Shown in pieces: positions 8,741 to 21,898 of a DNA stretch of 64,000 bases. Position 1 is the first letter of the stretch. Each line of letters begins with the position of its first letter. The notes beneath the pieces are model-generated. The model had not been told where the DNA came from. It saw only the letters and a list, made by a program, of their open reading frames with translations, and did not search any database. Source of the stretch: Rostratula benghalensis. Its lineage: Eukaryota > Chordata > Aves > Charadriiformes > Rostratulidae. Location: NCBI GenBank assembly GCA_013399305.1, contig VXAI01000195.1, positions 113,006 through 177,005 of the forward strand, given 5' to 3'. A program made the position numbers and the translations under genes.

Positions 8741-10658
8741 CTGAGGAGAAGGGAAAGAGCCAGGAGTCAGGCAGGAGAATGCACGCTTGAGCAGAGCACG
8801 TACACTTTCACAGAATTATATCCAGCTTAAATGTATCTTTGCTCCCCTCCCCTAACAAAAAAGACACAACACGCAAGGATTGAGAATTAGGACTTTGATA
8901 ATTTGTCGTGGAAAAAAAGCTGTTTAGTGATGAAAACTACCTTCAACTGACCTTAATGAGCATTTCCAAAGGAGCCATTGGAGAGCTACATTTCGTATCA
9001 ACGTTGATTCCCCCCATGTTTCCAAGACCATCTGACACAAGCAGCAAAGATCAAACCAGGAGCCCATGCAGTACTGGTTGAGCCTCCCCGCAGTCACCAC
9101 CATCATGGGGCTGCCGAGTCCACCAGGGAAGGCTGTCACGGGAGTTCTTGGACCTTTCCCTCCCCTACCCAGTCCTTTCACCCATTTACTGCTGTTCCTC
9201 ATCCTAGGAGGGCATTTTGAGATATGAGGGCCTCCTCTGAGCACCTTAAAGCCTGGTAAAAATAGAACTGACCAGAGACTATAGGATGCCAAAAAAATCC
9301 AGACTTCCTTTCCTCCTCTCTCATTTTCATTCTGAGAGATATTTGAAGGAAAACGACCTGTCACACCTTAAAAAGCCACAAACTATTTCAGAGCAGAACC
9401 AGGATGATTTCCAGGTTTTAAGCAGCTTTATTGCTTTTAACCAATGCTGGCTTCCAAGAACCGTGGCATCTGGATAGGAAGTTCCTAACAACAATCGTTG
9501 GAGAATCCGTGCATGAAACGCCAGGCTCACAACCAGTACCTCAACAGGCTGGGATGCTCTCATCTTCCAGTACAGGCACCAGAACAGGCCAATTATTCAG
9601 CTATTTCCCTGGGATCCCCCCGAAACACCTCATGGAAAGCTGGGGAGAAGCTGATCGACTGCCAGTTTGTTTAGAAAAATGTATTTATAATCAAATCCTC
9701 ATTTTCAAAGCAGAAGCAGGCACCTCTGCAGCTCCTCCAAGCCTGGAAAACAACTGAAACGCTTAATAAAGACCGAAGCACAGTGAAACTGTGACGTCCA
9801 TATTCTCGGAAAACATCTCTGCTCCCAGGGAAAACCAACCCACCACTTTGTTTTCCACACACTTGCTCCTTCACTCGTCTCCCAGTATGAAATTTGGTGG
9901 AAATTAGAGAGTCATAACACAAACCTTATGTGCCCCAGGAACTTGTCTAAATCGTAACTACTCTGAGATGCTTCTGGAGGAGATGCTGAGACGTCGTTCA
10001 TCACCTCTCGTTCTCCTCCAGTTTGGTGAGGGGTGTTAATGAAATTAACACAGTGTCACCTGTCAGTCTGAGACCAGCTTCTCAGGCCAAACACCACTGA
10101 TTGTTGGACTGGGAACTGCACTTAAAACACTCAGCCTCGGCCCCCTGCCCTGAAGGTTGGGGGATGCTCCTTACGCTGCTCGCTCAGCAGGGGATGGGGG
10201 TTTCCAGCAGGAAGGACAGGCAATTTTCAAGCTCCTTCTGAAGGTTTATCACCTGCACTAGGAGGACAGAACCACAGCTCATTAACTCCTCCACTGCTAC
10301 AGAGGTGACCCTCAGAAACAGGAGGGGATCACAGACATCAATAGTGTGAACTAATATAATTTCAGACCTGAAGGCAAAACATTTAGAAATTAAACTCTAA
10401 CACTGAAGACCCAGGAGATAACACATCACTATTCTGAGTTAGCCAACATAAATTATTTTATAAAGCATTTAAGTTCAGATATTCAATTCTAAAGTCTTAA
10501 GGGAGAGGTTTTCCCTAAAGCAACGTTCTTGGGAAGGTCTGAAATAGGCAGTTGCACATCACCCAAGATGGACTCCTCCAGCTGCCCAGCGCTCAAACAC
10601 CTTCACGCTTTGGCTTCGGTGATCACTGACAGTTACAGAATGTACCAAGAACTCCAAA

Positions 10659-10808
10659 TATCACAGAATGATATGGGGTTAGAAGGGACCTCTGGAGATC
10701 ATCCAGTCCAACCCCCTGCCAAGGCAGGTCCACCCCAGAGCAGGTCCCACAGGAACGTGTCCATGGGCGGCGGGGTTTGAGGGGGTTGGATGTCTCCAGA
10801 GATGGAGA
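10659..10808 (-). mobile_element. CR1 LINE short 3' fragment
   Basis: About 150 bp of minus-sense CR1 tail. It reads on the plus strand as TATCACAGAATGATATGGGG and then GACCTCTGGAGATCATCCAG. The ORF part is lost by 5' truncation. Confidence 0.9.
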
Positions 10809-11256
10809 ATCCCAAATTTTGCTTGTAAGAGTTTCCTGAGCGAAGAGCAGTCAGTAAAAGCGTGCTCAGCAGCCCCCCGGGACACCAGCAGGCTGAAGAA
10901 GCTGACCATAGGAAGCTACTTCATCAGCTCCCCATAAGAAAACACTGGCTTCAAATAAAAGAATCCAAAGCATTATTTATATCCACGTGAAGGCACGATA
11001 AAGCAGCAAGTCCTACGCAGGTGCACGTTTTTAATGCTGTGAGTAGATGTCATCTCATTTTGATATTATATGGTGTGGCTACTGTGGGAAAATACTTCAT
11101 GTTTTTGGAGAACTTGTAAAATCCCCTTACACTGCGTAAATTTTCAGTGTGCTGGGAAAGTAGCCACAATACACAGAGAATATACAGCAGCCTTTCCATT
11201 GGCAACAGAGTGAAAACAGATGTGGGCCTATAGAGAAAGAACATTATTTGAGATGA

Positions 11257-11570
11257 CTAAATAGGGCCGAGTGGGTGGGCAAGCTGGAGGACCCTCTGAA
11301 AAGGAACATGTTTAATACAATACTGGTGGACCACATCAAAGCCTTCTCCTGGAGGCAATTTCTGGTTGTGACTGAAGAGCTCAGTCACTAAAAGGCTTCA
11401 TCCTCAACCTCCTTCCAGGAGATACCTTCATAAAGCGCGCGCACGCCCAGGAGGTGGCCACGTACAAGGGGTGAGGAAGGAGTTCCTGCATTTTATGGGC
11501 TGCTACAAGCACCAGGGAGTCAAGGATGAAGAGACAAGAGGATTTCTTTGCATATTTATGGTACCAAACC
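11257..11570 (+). pseudogene. Unidentified coding-like relic, possible processed-pseudogene fragment
   Basis: One frame reads AEWVGKLEDPLKRNMFNTIL, then VDHIKAFSWRQFLVVTEELS, and stops at 11389-11391. The next frame (+1) opens at once and carries RRYLHKARA and then VRKEFLHFMGCYKHQGVKDE with no stop until past 11600. The pieces look like protein-coding sequence broken by one frameshift. CpG-containing codons (GCGCGCGCACGCCC) stand out from the AT-rich intron. A CR1 copy follows directly. The parent protein was not recognised, and it could instead be an uncatalogued repeat ORF. Confidence 0.35.
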
Positions 11571-11594
11571 TAACAGCAATATATGCAACACCCA

Positions 11595-12222
11595 CTACTG
11601 AGTCCTGGTGGTCAACAGGACACCCATGAGCCAGCATTGTGCCCTTGTGGCTAAGAAGGCCACTGGCATCCTGGGGGGGCGTCAGGAAGAGTGTGACCAG
11701 CAGGTGGAGGGAGATTATCAGCACTGGATCCAGTTTTAGGCTCCTCAGGTCAAGAAGGACAAGGAACTGCTGGAGAGGGGACAGCAAAGGGCTAGGAGGA
11801 TGAATGAGGGGCCGAGAACATCTCTCTGATGAGGAAAGGCTGAGGGACTTGGGCCTTTTTAGTCTGGAGAAGAGAAGGCTGAGGGGGGATCTGATCAACA
11901 CCTGGAAATACTTAAAGGTTGGGTGTCATGAGGAAGGGGCCAGGATTTTTTCAGTGGTGCCCAGGGACAGGACAAGAGGGAATGGGGACAAACTTGACCA
12001 TGAGAAGTTCCTTCTCAACATGAGGAGGAACTTCTTCCCTTTGAGGGTGGCAGAGCCCTGGCAGAGGTTGCCCAGAGAGGTGGTGGAGTCTCTGTCTCTG
12101 GAGACATTCCCAACCCTCCTGGCTGTGTTCCTGTGCAGCCTGCTCCTTTGGCAGAGGGGGTTGGACTGGATGTTCTCCAGAGGTCCCTTCCAACCCCATA
12201 TCATTCTGTGATTCTGTAATGC
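11595..12222 (+). mobile_element. CR1 LINE, long 3' fragment in sense orientation
   Basis: Plus-sense CR1 beginning near GTCCTGGTGGTCAACAGGAC. It passes through the RT C-terminal ORF ([40 protein letters not shown]) to the terminal CATTCTGTGATTCTGTAATG. It is the inverted near-twin of the copy at 6568-7215, and carries a deletion relative to that copy around 11715-11730. Confidence 0.95.
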
Positions 12223-13228
12223 ATTTTCCATAGATCCCCTCAAGGTCTTCATGAGAACTGCATCTAAACACGGGTTTCACAGTTAAACGCAGGATGTTGA
12301 GGAACAAACACTATCTCCTCAGTTCACGTGCACAGAAGAGAGGTTTCTCACACTTTAAGAGCCTGCTCGAGCCACAGCACCAAGTAGCTGACAGATGTTC
12401 CCCAACCAACAGAATCTGAATCTACAAGTGATAAAGACCAAGCACGAAGCCAAAGCATCTGCCACAGCAGGAGAGCCATTTGGAAGCTGAAGAAATGCAG
12501 AAATGGATTAAGAAAGAAAAAAAAAACAAACCCCAGGCATTTAGAGAGAAAAGTACACACAGAAAACAGTCCAAGATGTAGAGGTATAGCCAAGCCTCGG
12601 CTGTGCCAGAATACGTTCACTGGTACGGGGATGCACAGTAAGAAACGCTGAAATCCACGTGGGTTAACAGTTGGACCATTAACTAGAGGTTGGAAGTGTT
12701 AAGGATGATCTGCTGGGAACAGGGTTTTTTTTCCCCCATGTGATAATGTAGACTCTGCTCAGCTCCTTGGCGAAAAGTTGCATTTTTAATCCTTGTGAGT
12801 GTTATTGCAGAGTAAGTGGGTTTATCTTAATCCCAGAAACCAAAGAGTTTCTCTTCCCTCTGAACGCACAGTTCTCCTGCAGGACAAATGGGGCAGAAAA
12901 AAGAGGAAAAGGAAGACATACTTTTCTTACACACACAGGGATTTCTCCTGAAGTGTCAGGCATTTACACCAGGAGCAGTTAAGATCCAAACCCTTGTTCT
13001 TCACGTGCTTTCTTCAAAGAGAGAAGAGAAAACCCCTCCCAACTGCGGCAAATGAAAGGGAAATGAACTCAGATCCATCAGGGTAGAGAGGGCTTAACAT
13101 CTTGTTCATTACGGAGTTAGGAGGGGCTGATAAGCAAAGACAAAGTGACAGCCTGGCCATGGCACCAGGCTCCCTTGAGGTGTCTCCTCTCAGACTCTCT
13201 GAAGATGCTACACTATTAGAGGGAGAGA

Positions 13229-13253
13229 AAAAAAAAAAAAAAAAAAAAAAAAA
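13229..13253. repeat. Poly(A) homopolymer
   Basis: A run of about 25 A on the plus strand, preceded by GAGAG and followed by GGGAAAA. A GA dinucleotide run lies about 90 bases further on (13339-13352). On the transcribed strand this is poly(U). Confidence 0.9.
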
Positions 13254-13645
13254 GGGAAAAACCAGAATCAAGCTCTTGAAGGATTCCCAAAATCCTGACT
13301 TGTGTCTGGAGTTCCCTGTTGGGTCTCAAAGTTGCTGGTAGAGAGAGAGAGAGCAGCCAAAAAGCACTTGCAGGCTCTATCAGCCTAAAGAAGAAAGGCT
13401 ACAGAATGCTCATTACACAGAAAGCTTCAAGCGGTTCTCAAGAGGAATCTGCAGGGCACTGCCTGTCCTGTCACTGCCACAGCAGCAGAAACCATGAGGT
13501 TTCTGACCACACGGGGGTGACACTGCCTCACAGCAACAGATGTGCCAGCAGCAAAGCCTCCTTCCAAAGAAGAGCACAGAGGGGATAGAACCCTGCAAGT
13601 GAACAGCATCATCATCATCTTTTTGTGAGTGCCACTGCTTTTATA

Positions 13646-14140
13646 ACCACAGAATGCTATGGGGTTGGAAGGAACATCTGGAGATCATCCAGTCCAACTC
13701 CCTCCCAGAGCAAGCTGCACAGGAACATGTCCAGGTGGGCTCTAATGTCTCCTGAGAAGACCTCACACCCTCTCTGGGCAGCCTCTTCCAGGGCTCTGCC
13801 CCCCCTCACAGGAAAGAAGCTCCTCCTCAAGTTGAGATGGAATTTCCCATGTCCCAGTTTGTGCCTGTTGCCCCTTGTCCTGCCATCAGGCACCACTGAG
13901 AAGAGTCTGGCCCCATCCTCTTGCCACCTGCAAGATGGATAGATATTGTTGGGCATTGATGAGATCCCCTCTCAGTCTGCTCTTCTCCAGCTGAACAGCC
14001 CCAGGTCCCTCAGCCTTTCCTCAGCAGAGAGATGCTCCAGTCCTTCACCATCTTCACGGCCTCCACTGGACTCTCTCTAGTAGTTCCTTGTCCTTCTTGA
14101 ATTGGGGAGCCCAGATCCATGCCCAGTGCTCCAAAACCAC
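13646..14140 (-). mobile_element. CR1 LINE 3' fragment
   Basis: Minus-sense CR1. The 3' tail reads CCACAGAATGCTATGGGGTT on the plus strand, with RT remnants on the minus strand ([20 protein letters not shown]). Degraded relative to the 6568 copy. Confidence 0.92.
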
Positions 14141-14616
14141 TGTACCCATAAACCACTGCTGAGGAGGTGAGTGCTGGTGCTGGGAACACAGCAGCAAAGA
14201 CAAGGAGGAACTCACTGACCAGAGGCAGGGGATGAGCAAGAGGCAGGTACTGTGCATGGACAGCAGTGAAATCCCGGTGCCAAAGCAGCTGGATCCAACA
14301 TCCTCTTCATATAACATCTCCTCCTGGGCCCAGTAGAATGATGTAGTCAGTAAGGTCTACAGAGCTTCCACCTCAAGGGAGCAGTTGAAGGGTCCTGGAT
14401 GTAAGCACCATGTGCCTAATTACACGGCCACTGAGACTCAAGCATGGTGTCACCAGTCAGTAAACACATTTTGGGAGCAAGCAGCAGGGTATCCAGCTGT
14501 ACAGACCAACATCTTGGACAGAAACGGGCACTGCTCTTAGGAGAGAGAACACCAAGTGCTGTGAACCATCTTGCCTTTGCCTATTAATTCTCTTACCCTA
14601 TTCCATGAAAAACCAA

Positions 14617-14850
14617 CATAGAATGGTTTGGGTTGGAAGGGACCTTAAAGATCATCCAGTTCCACCCCCCTGCCCTGGGCAGGGACACCTCCCACCACAC
14701 CAGGTTGCTCCAAGCCCCCTCCAACCTGGCCTTGAACCCCTCCAGGGATGGGGCAGCCACAGCTTCTCTGGGCAACCTGGGCCAGGCTCTCACCACCCTC
14801 ACACCAAAGAAGTTCTTCCCTACATCTCAGCTCAATGTCCCCTCCTTTCC
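14617..14850 (-). mobile_element. CR1 LINE short 3' fragment
   Basis: Minus-sense fragment of the same subfamily as 8192-8568, with GAATGGTTTGGGTTGGAAGG and CCTGCCCTGGGCAGGGACAC. 5'-truncated just after the CTCACACCAAAGAAGTTCTT block. Confidence 0.92.
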
Positions 14851-17800
14851 CTCATGAAATATGGATTCACTACACCCCACTAGCATATAACATATGCTAA
14901 ATTTTAAATATATATATATTTTTAAAGTTTAGCACCCATTTAATCAAGCAGAAAGGCCCATTTCCAGCAAGTGAAAAGCGGGCTTCTGGCTTGATTTATA
15001 AAAACCCCAGGATACTCAGGTTATATTTTGAAGAACAGTCTGAAATAAAAGTGAGGCCAAAAAGCTCAGAGTGTTCTACTGAGAGCCACTCCATGTCTGG
15101 ACACTGCATGGGTTTTCAGATCTGTCTGGGGTAAAATATCACTTTTGGTATGAACTCCAAAACCAGAAGACAAAAAGCCATAAACAGTGAAGTATAAAGA
15201 TCTAAACAACTTTAGAGAAAAAGGAATGGGAAGCTTTTCCTAACAAGTGTTACAATGAAATCATGGTTTCTTGGCAGAACTTGAGACCTGAAATTTAAGT
15301 TCCTAATAGTTAGAGCTGCTTAGGTAAGATCCAAATGGGGACAATTCAAATGGATGAAGTGTGGACTCTGCATGTGATTAATCCAATACGGGTGAAGCTG
15401 CTCCAAGTCCCACCAAGTAAAACTGCTCCTGAGTCTCACTGCGGCTTCGCTGAACAACCCTTTTGAAAGCCATGTTTAAAAAGAACAGCTCGACCTTGTG
15501 ATGCTGAGGGAGATAAATCCACCTGGAGGAATATGCTCATGTCTCACAGAGGAAGAGGAGAACACTTGCAGAAACTGCATTGAAGGCCAGAGACATAGAA
15601 GAAATATGGGAAATCCCTCTGGGAGAAAGCTGAGGGTGTAATACTGACCATTTCCTCATGCCTGAAGAGAAGACAGCACGTTCTCCAGGTGTCTGAATGG
15701 TGTTATACACCGGAGAAAGCTGAGGCAAATCAGCTAAAAAAGGCAACAGAAACTGAAGTTTCAGACCTAAAGAAGAGTAATTCAGCAATCAGACTGTCTT
15801 CTCTACCAAGCACCTCTGCAAAGGCAGCCACAAAGCACCAGATACCAGAAGATTCTCAAGGGCAGCGTCTGCTGAAGAAAACCTTTGTCATGTCTGCAGC
15901 TGCAATGGCTCTCTCTGGTTTGCTCTTAAAGGGTCTCCATTTCCACCAACTTCCATCATCTAGGTCTAAGACAAGAGTAAAATTCAAGCTTTCAAAATAC
16001 ACTAACTTTAAATGGAGTCCTTATACCAAAGAGGAGGAATACTGCTGTAACCTCCTCATCTGCAGAGGAAATCTTAAAAACACAAGCCAGTGGTGGTCCT
16101 CTGAGGCACTTCAGTGACACCTGCATCTGGACTATACACAACACTGCTGAAAAAAAGAGATTATCTCACCTTTGAGGTTCCACTGGAGACAATAAGTTCA
16201 CACACAACGCGATAAAAATACAAAGTTCTATGTCAACAGGTAGTTCTCAGCCCCTCTCAGGGCACAGGGACAGTCACAGGACTCAAATGGGAACAATAAA
16301 TCCCTCCTTTGGAACCTGAAGTCTTAGTTTGCCTACTTGTGGCACTCCAAGGCCTCTCCTTTCCTTGGCCACCTTCATTTGTAAGAAATGACTTTCGGAA
16401 AGTGCTTGTGGACTGGAGATTGCAAAGGCTGAAAAAATCTCTAGGCATATAACGCTGGCTAGACTCTGCCCCCCTGCACACATCAGATTTCTCCAGCATC
16501 ATAATTAGAACAGCACTAAATAAACCCATTCCCCTCAGAATTTATATGCAGCAACTTTCCTACACAAAGCTCACCCCACGTTGGCAGTGACTTAGGGCAA
16601 GAGCCTTTTTTTCCCCTTTGCAGATATTCCCAAGGCTTTAATATTTCACTTCCAGTCCTAAAATCTGAACTTTTTCAGAATTCAGACCAACACATGGTTT
16701 TTATCTGATGGCCCAGCTCAACCTTTTCCTAAAGTATTCAGCAAAAAAAAAAATAAAATAAAATAAAAAAATATCACATTTTCATTCCCATCTTAATTAG
16801 GCTAGGCCTAAGTCTCCATGGAAACAAGATGAAGGCACTTGCCATGTGCCTGAAGATAAGGGGAACATTGATGATCTAAGTCTTCCCAACTCATCACAAG
16901 AAATAGATACTTGTGCTAATCCTGGGGGGAAAGCAGAAGAGTTGGCTGAGCTTCACAAATAATATGGAAAAAATCCAGGGACTTGGGGTTCTGGATCCAG
17001 CTGTATGAAAATTCCCATCCTGGCCACCCGCCGATGAACACAATCCCAGTAAAAGGGCTGACCTTGTCCACTGGGCTTTGGCCCCAGGGACAGGGTACCC
17101 CCCACCAACAAAACCATCTCCACAAACAAGGCCTTGCACACCCCACTAAGCCCCAAATCAGGTTTTTCCCTTTAAAAAGCTCCTCGAGAAACTTGGCAGT
17201 TCAACACCTGGCTTTAAAAATTACTGGACCACCTCTTGTGAAATGAAACCTAATTAAATATTTGGCTTCACAGTGGAGGTGGAGAGTAACTACTTCTTTC
17301 CAAGAACTGGGTTTCAGATCTCTAAATGTCCTCTTATTTTCAAATCCAGTGATTTCAGAAGTGACATTATGTTCCTCAAATGTGTTTGGCATGAAATAAA
17401 GAGACACTGGCACTAATAAATTTCCAGCAAGGCAAGAGCAGCTCTGCCTTTGCCAGATCACCGCCTGTATTACCTCACAGCTACCACCACGGTGCAGTCG
17501 CAGGGATTTTTGACCCAAAAATGCAAACAGAGCCCAAGAGAAAGGATTCAGATTTGCTATTTATCATTCCTGTTTTGCTTTTTTTGGTTTGTTTTTTTTT
17601 TTTCTTTCCAGTTGTTAATTGAGGTTTTGGAGTACTCTTCAAATTCTCTCAGTCAATCCGAAGGAGAAGGCATTCTCCCTTCAAACTTATCTCTACCCCC
17701 AACCCCATTTAGTCCCAGATGCAGTAAATGAATTAATTCTTGTCGTTACAAACAGGCAGAATTTGCTCAGTCTTTGTGCTCCACAGGTAAAATACCCAAT

Positions 17801-18909
17801 GATGAAATTTTTGTGTTACTTCAAATATATATTACTGTATTAAAAAAAAAAAATCAAGTTGTTTGGACACAAGATAAATATCTTATAATAATACTTATAT
17901 AATAATAGAAATGCTAATATGGTAGCCTTTGGCTCATCACCGCCTCCCTAAACTGACCAAACCAGGAAGTTCTTATTAAAAGCCCAGGCAAATATTTGAA
18001 GAAATAACATTTTGGTATTCAGAGATACAGAATTCTTCATGACAGCTAAGATCAGAGTCTTATTTAAGAGCATCTGCACATTGCTCTGAAAAACGAAGGA
18101 ATGGGAAAAGTATGAAACTGAGGGAAAGCACCACTTTAGCCTTAAAAACAGAATAAGGGGAGGAAAAAGTGAAGAAGTGCTCCTCATCTTATAGCTGAGC
18201 TTTGTTGTTATTGTTACTCACCATCTACATTTTTAAATAGTGTTCATTTGACAGTCCTTTAGGGAAGCAATTTGTGAAAAGCCTTTAAAGGGTGATTTAT
18301 TAGAAAAAAATATAATAGACTTTTGGAAGTGGAAGAATTATTGAGCCCTTGACTACTAGCAGAAATACTAACCCTGCTCCAGGGTGGAAACCTGGAAAAC
18401 AGCAACGTTTCAGGCTTGAAGGAAATATCTAAAGAGGGAATAATTGACCATGGCACAACACCCATGTCCTTCTGCCTTCCCCCTCCAGCTCTGCAGTTTC
18501 AAAGAGCTGGGAGCAGGAAAGGCTCTGCCTGTATAAACTGAGCAGTGACCACTCTGGAAGCAGCCCCTGGTTTTTAGAGAGACCTCACCACTCTGGAAGA
18601 CCAGACAAAAAGGCATTTCCTGAATTTGGGCAAACAGGGGCTTACCCTAACTTTTGAAGTCTGTGAAGTTCAGATGTAAGAGCCCCCCTGGGCAAGTCCT
18701 GGCTCCTTTCACCTTTTCTGCTCCATCACAGCATCCACAGGCAGCACAGAGGTTAACTGCCAAGATCCTATATTCTACTCCAAGCAACTGACAACCAGTA
18801 ACTCCAGGAGATCTTCCCTGAACAGCCACAATTCCACTTCTCTATTCTTGCCTCCCTCCACCTGAGTGAGACACACCAGAGTTTCCCACAAACCCCAGTA
18901 ATATTTAAT

Positions 18910-19692
18910 ATCATAGAATAATCATAAAATTGTCTGGGTGGGAAGGGAGCTTTGAGATCATCCAGTCCAACCATCAACCTAACTCTGATAAACACCATCA
19001 CTGACCCATGTCTCTAAGCACTGTGCCAACCCATCTTCTGAATCCCTCCAGGGATGGGGCCTCAACCCCTTCCCTAGGCAGCCAAGGCTTGAGAACCCTT
19101 CCCGTGGAAACATTTTTCCATATCCAACCTGAACTCCTCCTGGCACAATTGAGGCCATTTCCTCTTGTCCCATCACCTGTTCCTTGGGAGAAGAGACCGA
19201 CCCCCCCCGGCTCCCCCCTCCTTTCAGGGAGCTGTAGGGAGCCAGAAGGTCTCCCCTCAGCCTCCTTTTCTCCAGGCTGAACACCCCCAGCTCCCTCAGC
19301 CTCTCCTCACAAGACTTGTGCTCCAGACCCCTCAACAGCTCCATTGCCCTTCTCTGGACCCACTCCAGCCCCTCAATGTCTTTTTTTGTGGGAAGGGGCC
19401 CAAAACTGGACACAGATCTTGAGGTGGGGCCTCAGCAGTGCCCAGTTCAGGGGGAGGATCCCAAGTCCTACTCCCCACGCTGTTCCTGATCCAGGCCAGG
19501 ATGCTGGTGGCCTTCTTGGCCACCTGGGCACACCGCTGGGTCATCTCCAGCTCACAGTTGACCAACACCCCCAGGTCCCTTTCTACCAGGCAGCTCCAGC
19601 CACCCTGCCCCAGGCCTGTAGCGCTGCATGGGGTTGGTGTGACCCAAGTGCATGTGTAGTAAGCACTTGGCCTTGTTGAACCTCAGATTCTA
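18910..19692 (-). mobile_element. CR1 LINE, long 3' fragment (783 bp)
   Basis: Minus-sense CR1. The minus strand encodes RT remnants ([40 protein letters not shown]) and further upstream [14 protein letters not shown]. It belongs to the same subfamily as the plus-strand copy at 28347-29200, with long identical peptide blocks. The 3' end is at 18910. Confidence 0.95.
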
Positions 19693-21293
19693 TGGAGAAG
19701 CACCTGGATTGCCAGGCCGTTTGGAATGGGCAGAAACCATGGCAACAGCTTGGAGTTTACTCTTTGTACACCACGGCAAAGACAACTCCTTTCCCACGCT
19801 GATTACTCACGGCACTATTTTCCAGCACTAGTGGCACAGTGTGGTTTCCATACGGCACGTTCTACCCTCCAGCTCCACGCCTGGCACGAGACAACCCCTT
19901 ACTCTGCAAGTCCTACACCAATCCCATCCTCCACCTGAGCATTACGGAACGAAACCCAAAAATTTATGAGTTGAAACTCAAAGAAAGTTTGGGTTCAGAA
20001 GAGTATTATAACACTGTGTTTCTTGACTTCCAAACACCGATGCATTTTCTATTCCTGTTGAACACGAGCCCCTCTTTTTCAGGCAGTGCAGTGTACATTT
20101 TTCTCCTAATTTGAGGGTTTATAATCATTGTATGTTATAACAATGTAATAGTTTTCTTAATGCAATTTAATTTCCAAGAAACATGCTCACTAGTATGATA
20201 TATTTTTAGTGGGCTGCTCATTCCCCACTCCCAGATGTTTAGAGACTGACAATTTTTCCATTTAACATATTAACAACAAGCAAATCGTGAGGGTTTGGGG
20301 TTTCTCCTATTTCCTACCAGCAAAACCTGTCTCATTCAGTAGTCTCATTTCCATGCATTGCATCAGCACATCTATGGCAAGTAAAGCATGAGCACATTAA
20401 ATAGCAGGTTGTGAGAGTTCAAAGGCTGATAAAGGCCTCAGAACACCTCTAAGGAATACTCTTGTCTCAAACACGTGTGTAGGAATTCCCACTGTTACAC
20501 TTCTGCCCAAACAAATGAGTTTCAGAAAAATCACTTGAAAAATCTGAGTTGCAGTAATGCAGAACTCCTTCTGTTTTCCACATAATCTCAAAGGTCATCT
20601 TTTCACACTGCTTTTCGCTCATTTTTGTTACTGAGGAGTGCCAGAATTTTGCAGGAAGCAAGAAAATATCACATTCCCATTTCTCCTAATCCCACGAGCT
20701 CCTCACCACTGCAGTGTCCCTCTGTCACTCCTTACAGAGAGCAGACATTCCCTTCAAATAATAAAATGTGCATCACGAGTAAATATCAAATTTGATCTTA
20801 CTTTGCCTAGGCCACATTTCATGCTTCGTTCTTTACCCTTAAATGTTTATAAATTCTGTAGCAAGGGTTATGAAAAAATAGGTGAAGATAGGCTTATGTT
20901 TTCCAGCAGCTACATTTTACAGATAGGTTAAGAGTCCTGAATGATTTTGTTTACTGAGTGCCAAGCAACACAAACTCACATTTGCCATAGCAGAACGATT
21001 CCGTTAGCTCACAACTGCCTTAAAACATCAAAACCCTTCTTTCCCCAGTAAGGAGTTTCAGACCAATAATTTCACATCCATCATGTGGTCGAACAGAATC
21101 CCCCACCCCAAAGAAGGCTGTATTTGGAATGGTGACTGCTTTAAAGTTTCTACATGAGTAATGTTTTAAACGCTTGCTGTTTCAGGCAGTAACCCTCAGA
21201 TGACTTTCTAAGTGAGCATCACCAAAACACTGGAACATCCAACGATACCTGGTACTGTCTTGGTAGTAGGTTTCCTAAAACAGATATTTTATT

Positions 21294-21720
21294 AGAATCA
21301 CAGAGTGCTATGGCTTGGGAGGGACCTCTGGAGATCATCTATTCCAACCCCCTGCCAGAGCAGGGCCACTCAGAGCAGGTCCCACAGGAACACAGCCAGG
21401 AGGGTTTGAATGTCTCCAGAGACAGACTCCACCACCTCTCTGGGCAGCCTCTGCTAGGGCTCTGCCACCCTCACAGGAAAGAAGTTCATCCTCATGTTGA
21501 GATGGAACTCCTTATGGTCAAGTTTGTGCGCATTCCCTCTTGTCCTCTCACTGGGCACCACTGAAAAAAGACTGGTCCCATCCTCCTGACACCCACTCAT
21601 TAAGTATAACTATTTATAGATATTGACCAGATCTCCCCCTTCATCTTCTCCAGACCCCCAGCTGTGCCCATAGCCCAAACTGGTGAGCCCAGAACCAGAC
21701 ACAGCACCCCAGATGGGCAC
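21294..21720 (-). mobile_element. CR1 LINE 3' fragment
   Basis: Minus-sense CR1 tail, starting at GAATCACAGAGTGCTATGGC on the plus strand, of the same subfamily as 6568-7215. The 5' half is partly deleted. Confidence 0.9.
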
Positions 21721-21898
21721 TTAATGGCATCAAGAGAGCTAGGGCCTGCAATGTAAAAAGGGAAAAGGAGACACAGGTATGACCCTTGAAACAAGGAAAT
21801 TTGCTACACGAGATGGTCGAGAGACCTGATACTGGTGTGAATATAGCAGTGAAGTGAACCCTGGAGAACCTAAAAGGTCTTCTCAATGGACTCCGTTT

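Noticed and set aside
14906..14920. AT dinucleotide run
   Set aside because: Only about seven units. Ordinary short microsatellite with no special context.
15689..16117. 142-codon plus-strand open frame in intron 6
   Set aside because: No similarity recognised, composition follows the intron and there is no supporting structure. It is likely a chance open frame.
18979..19413. 144-codon minus-strand frame and similar frames at 6521-6925 and 11804-12211
   Set aside because: These are CR1 reverse-transcriptase C-terminal remnants, annotated as mobile elements and not as host genes.
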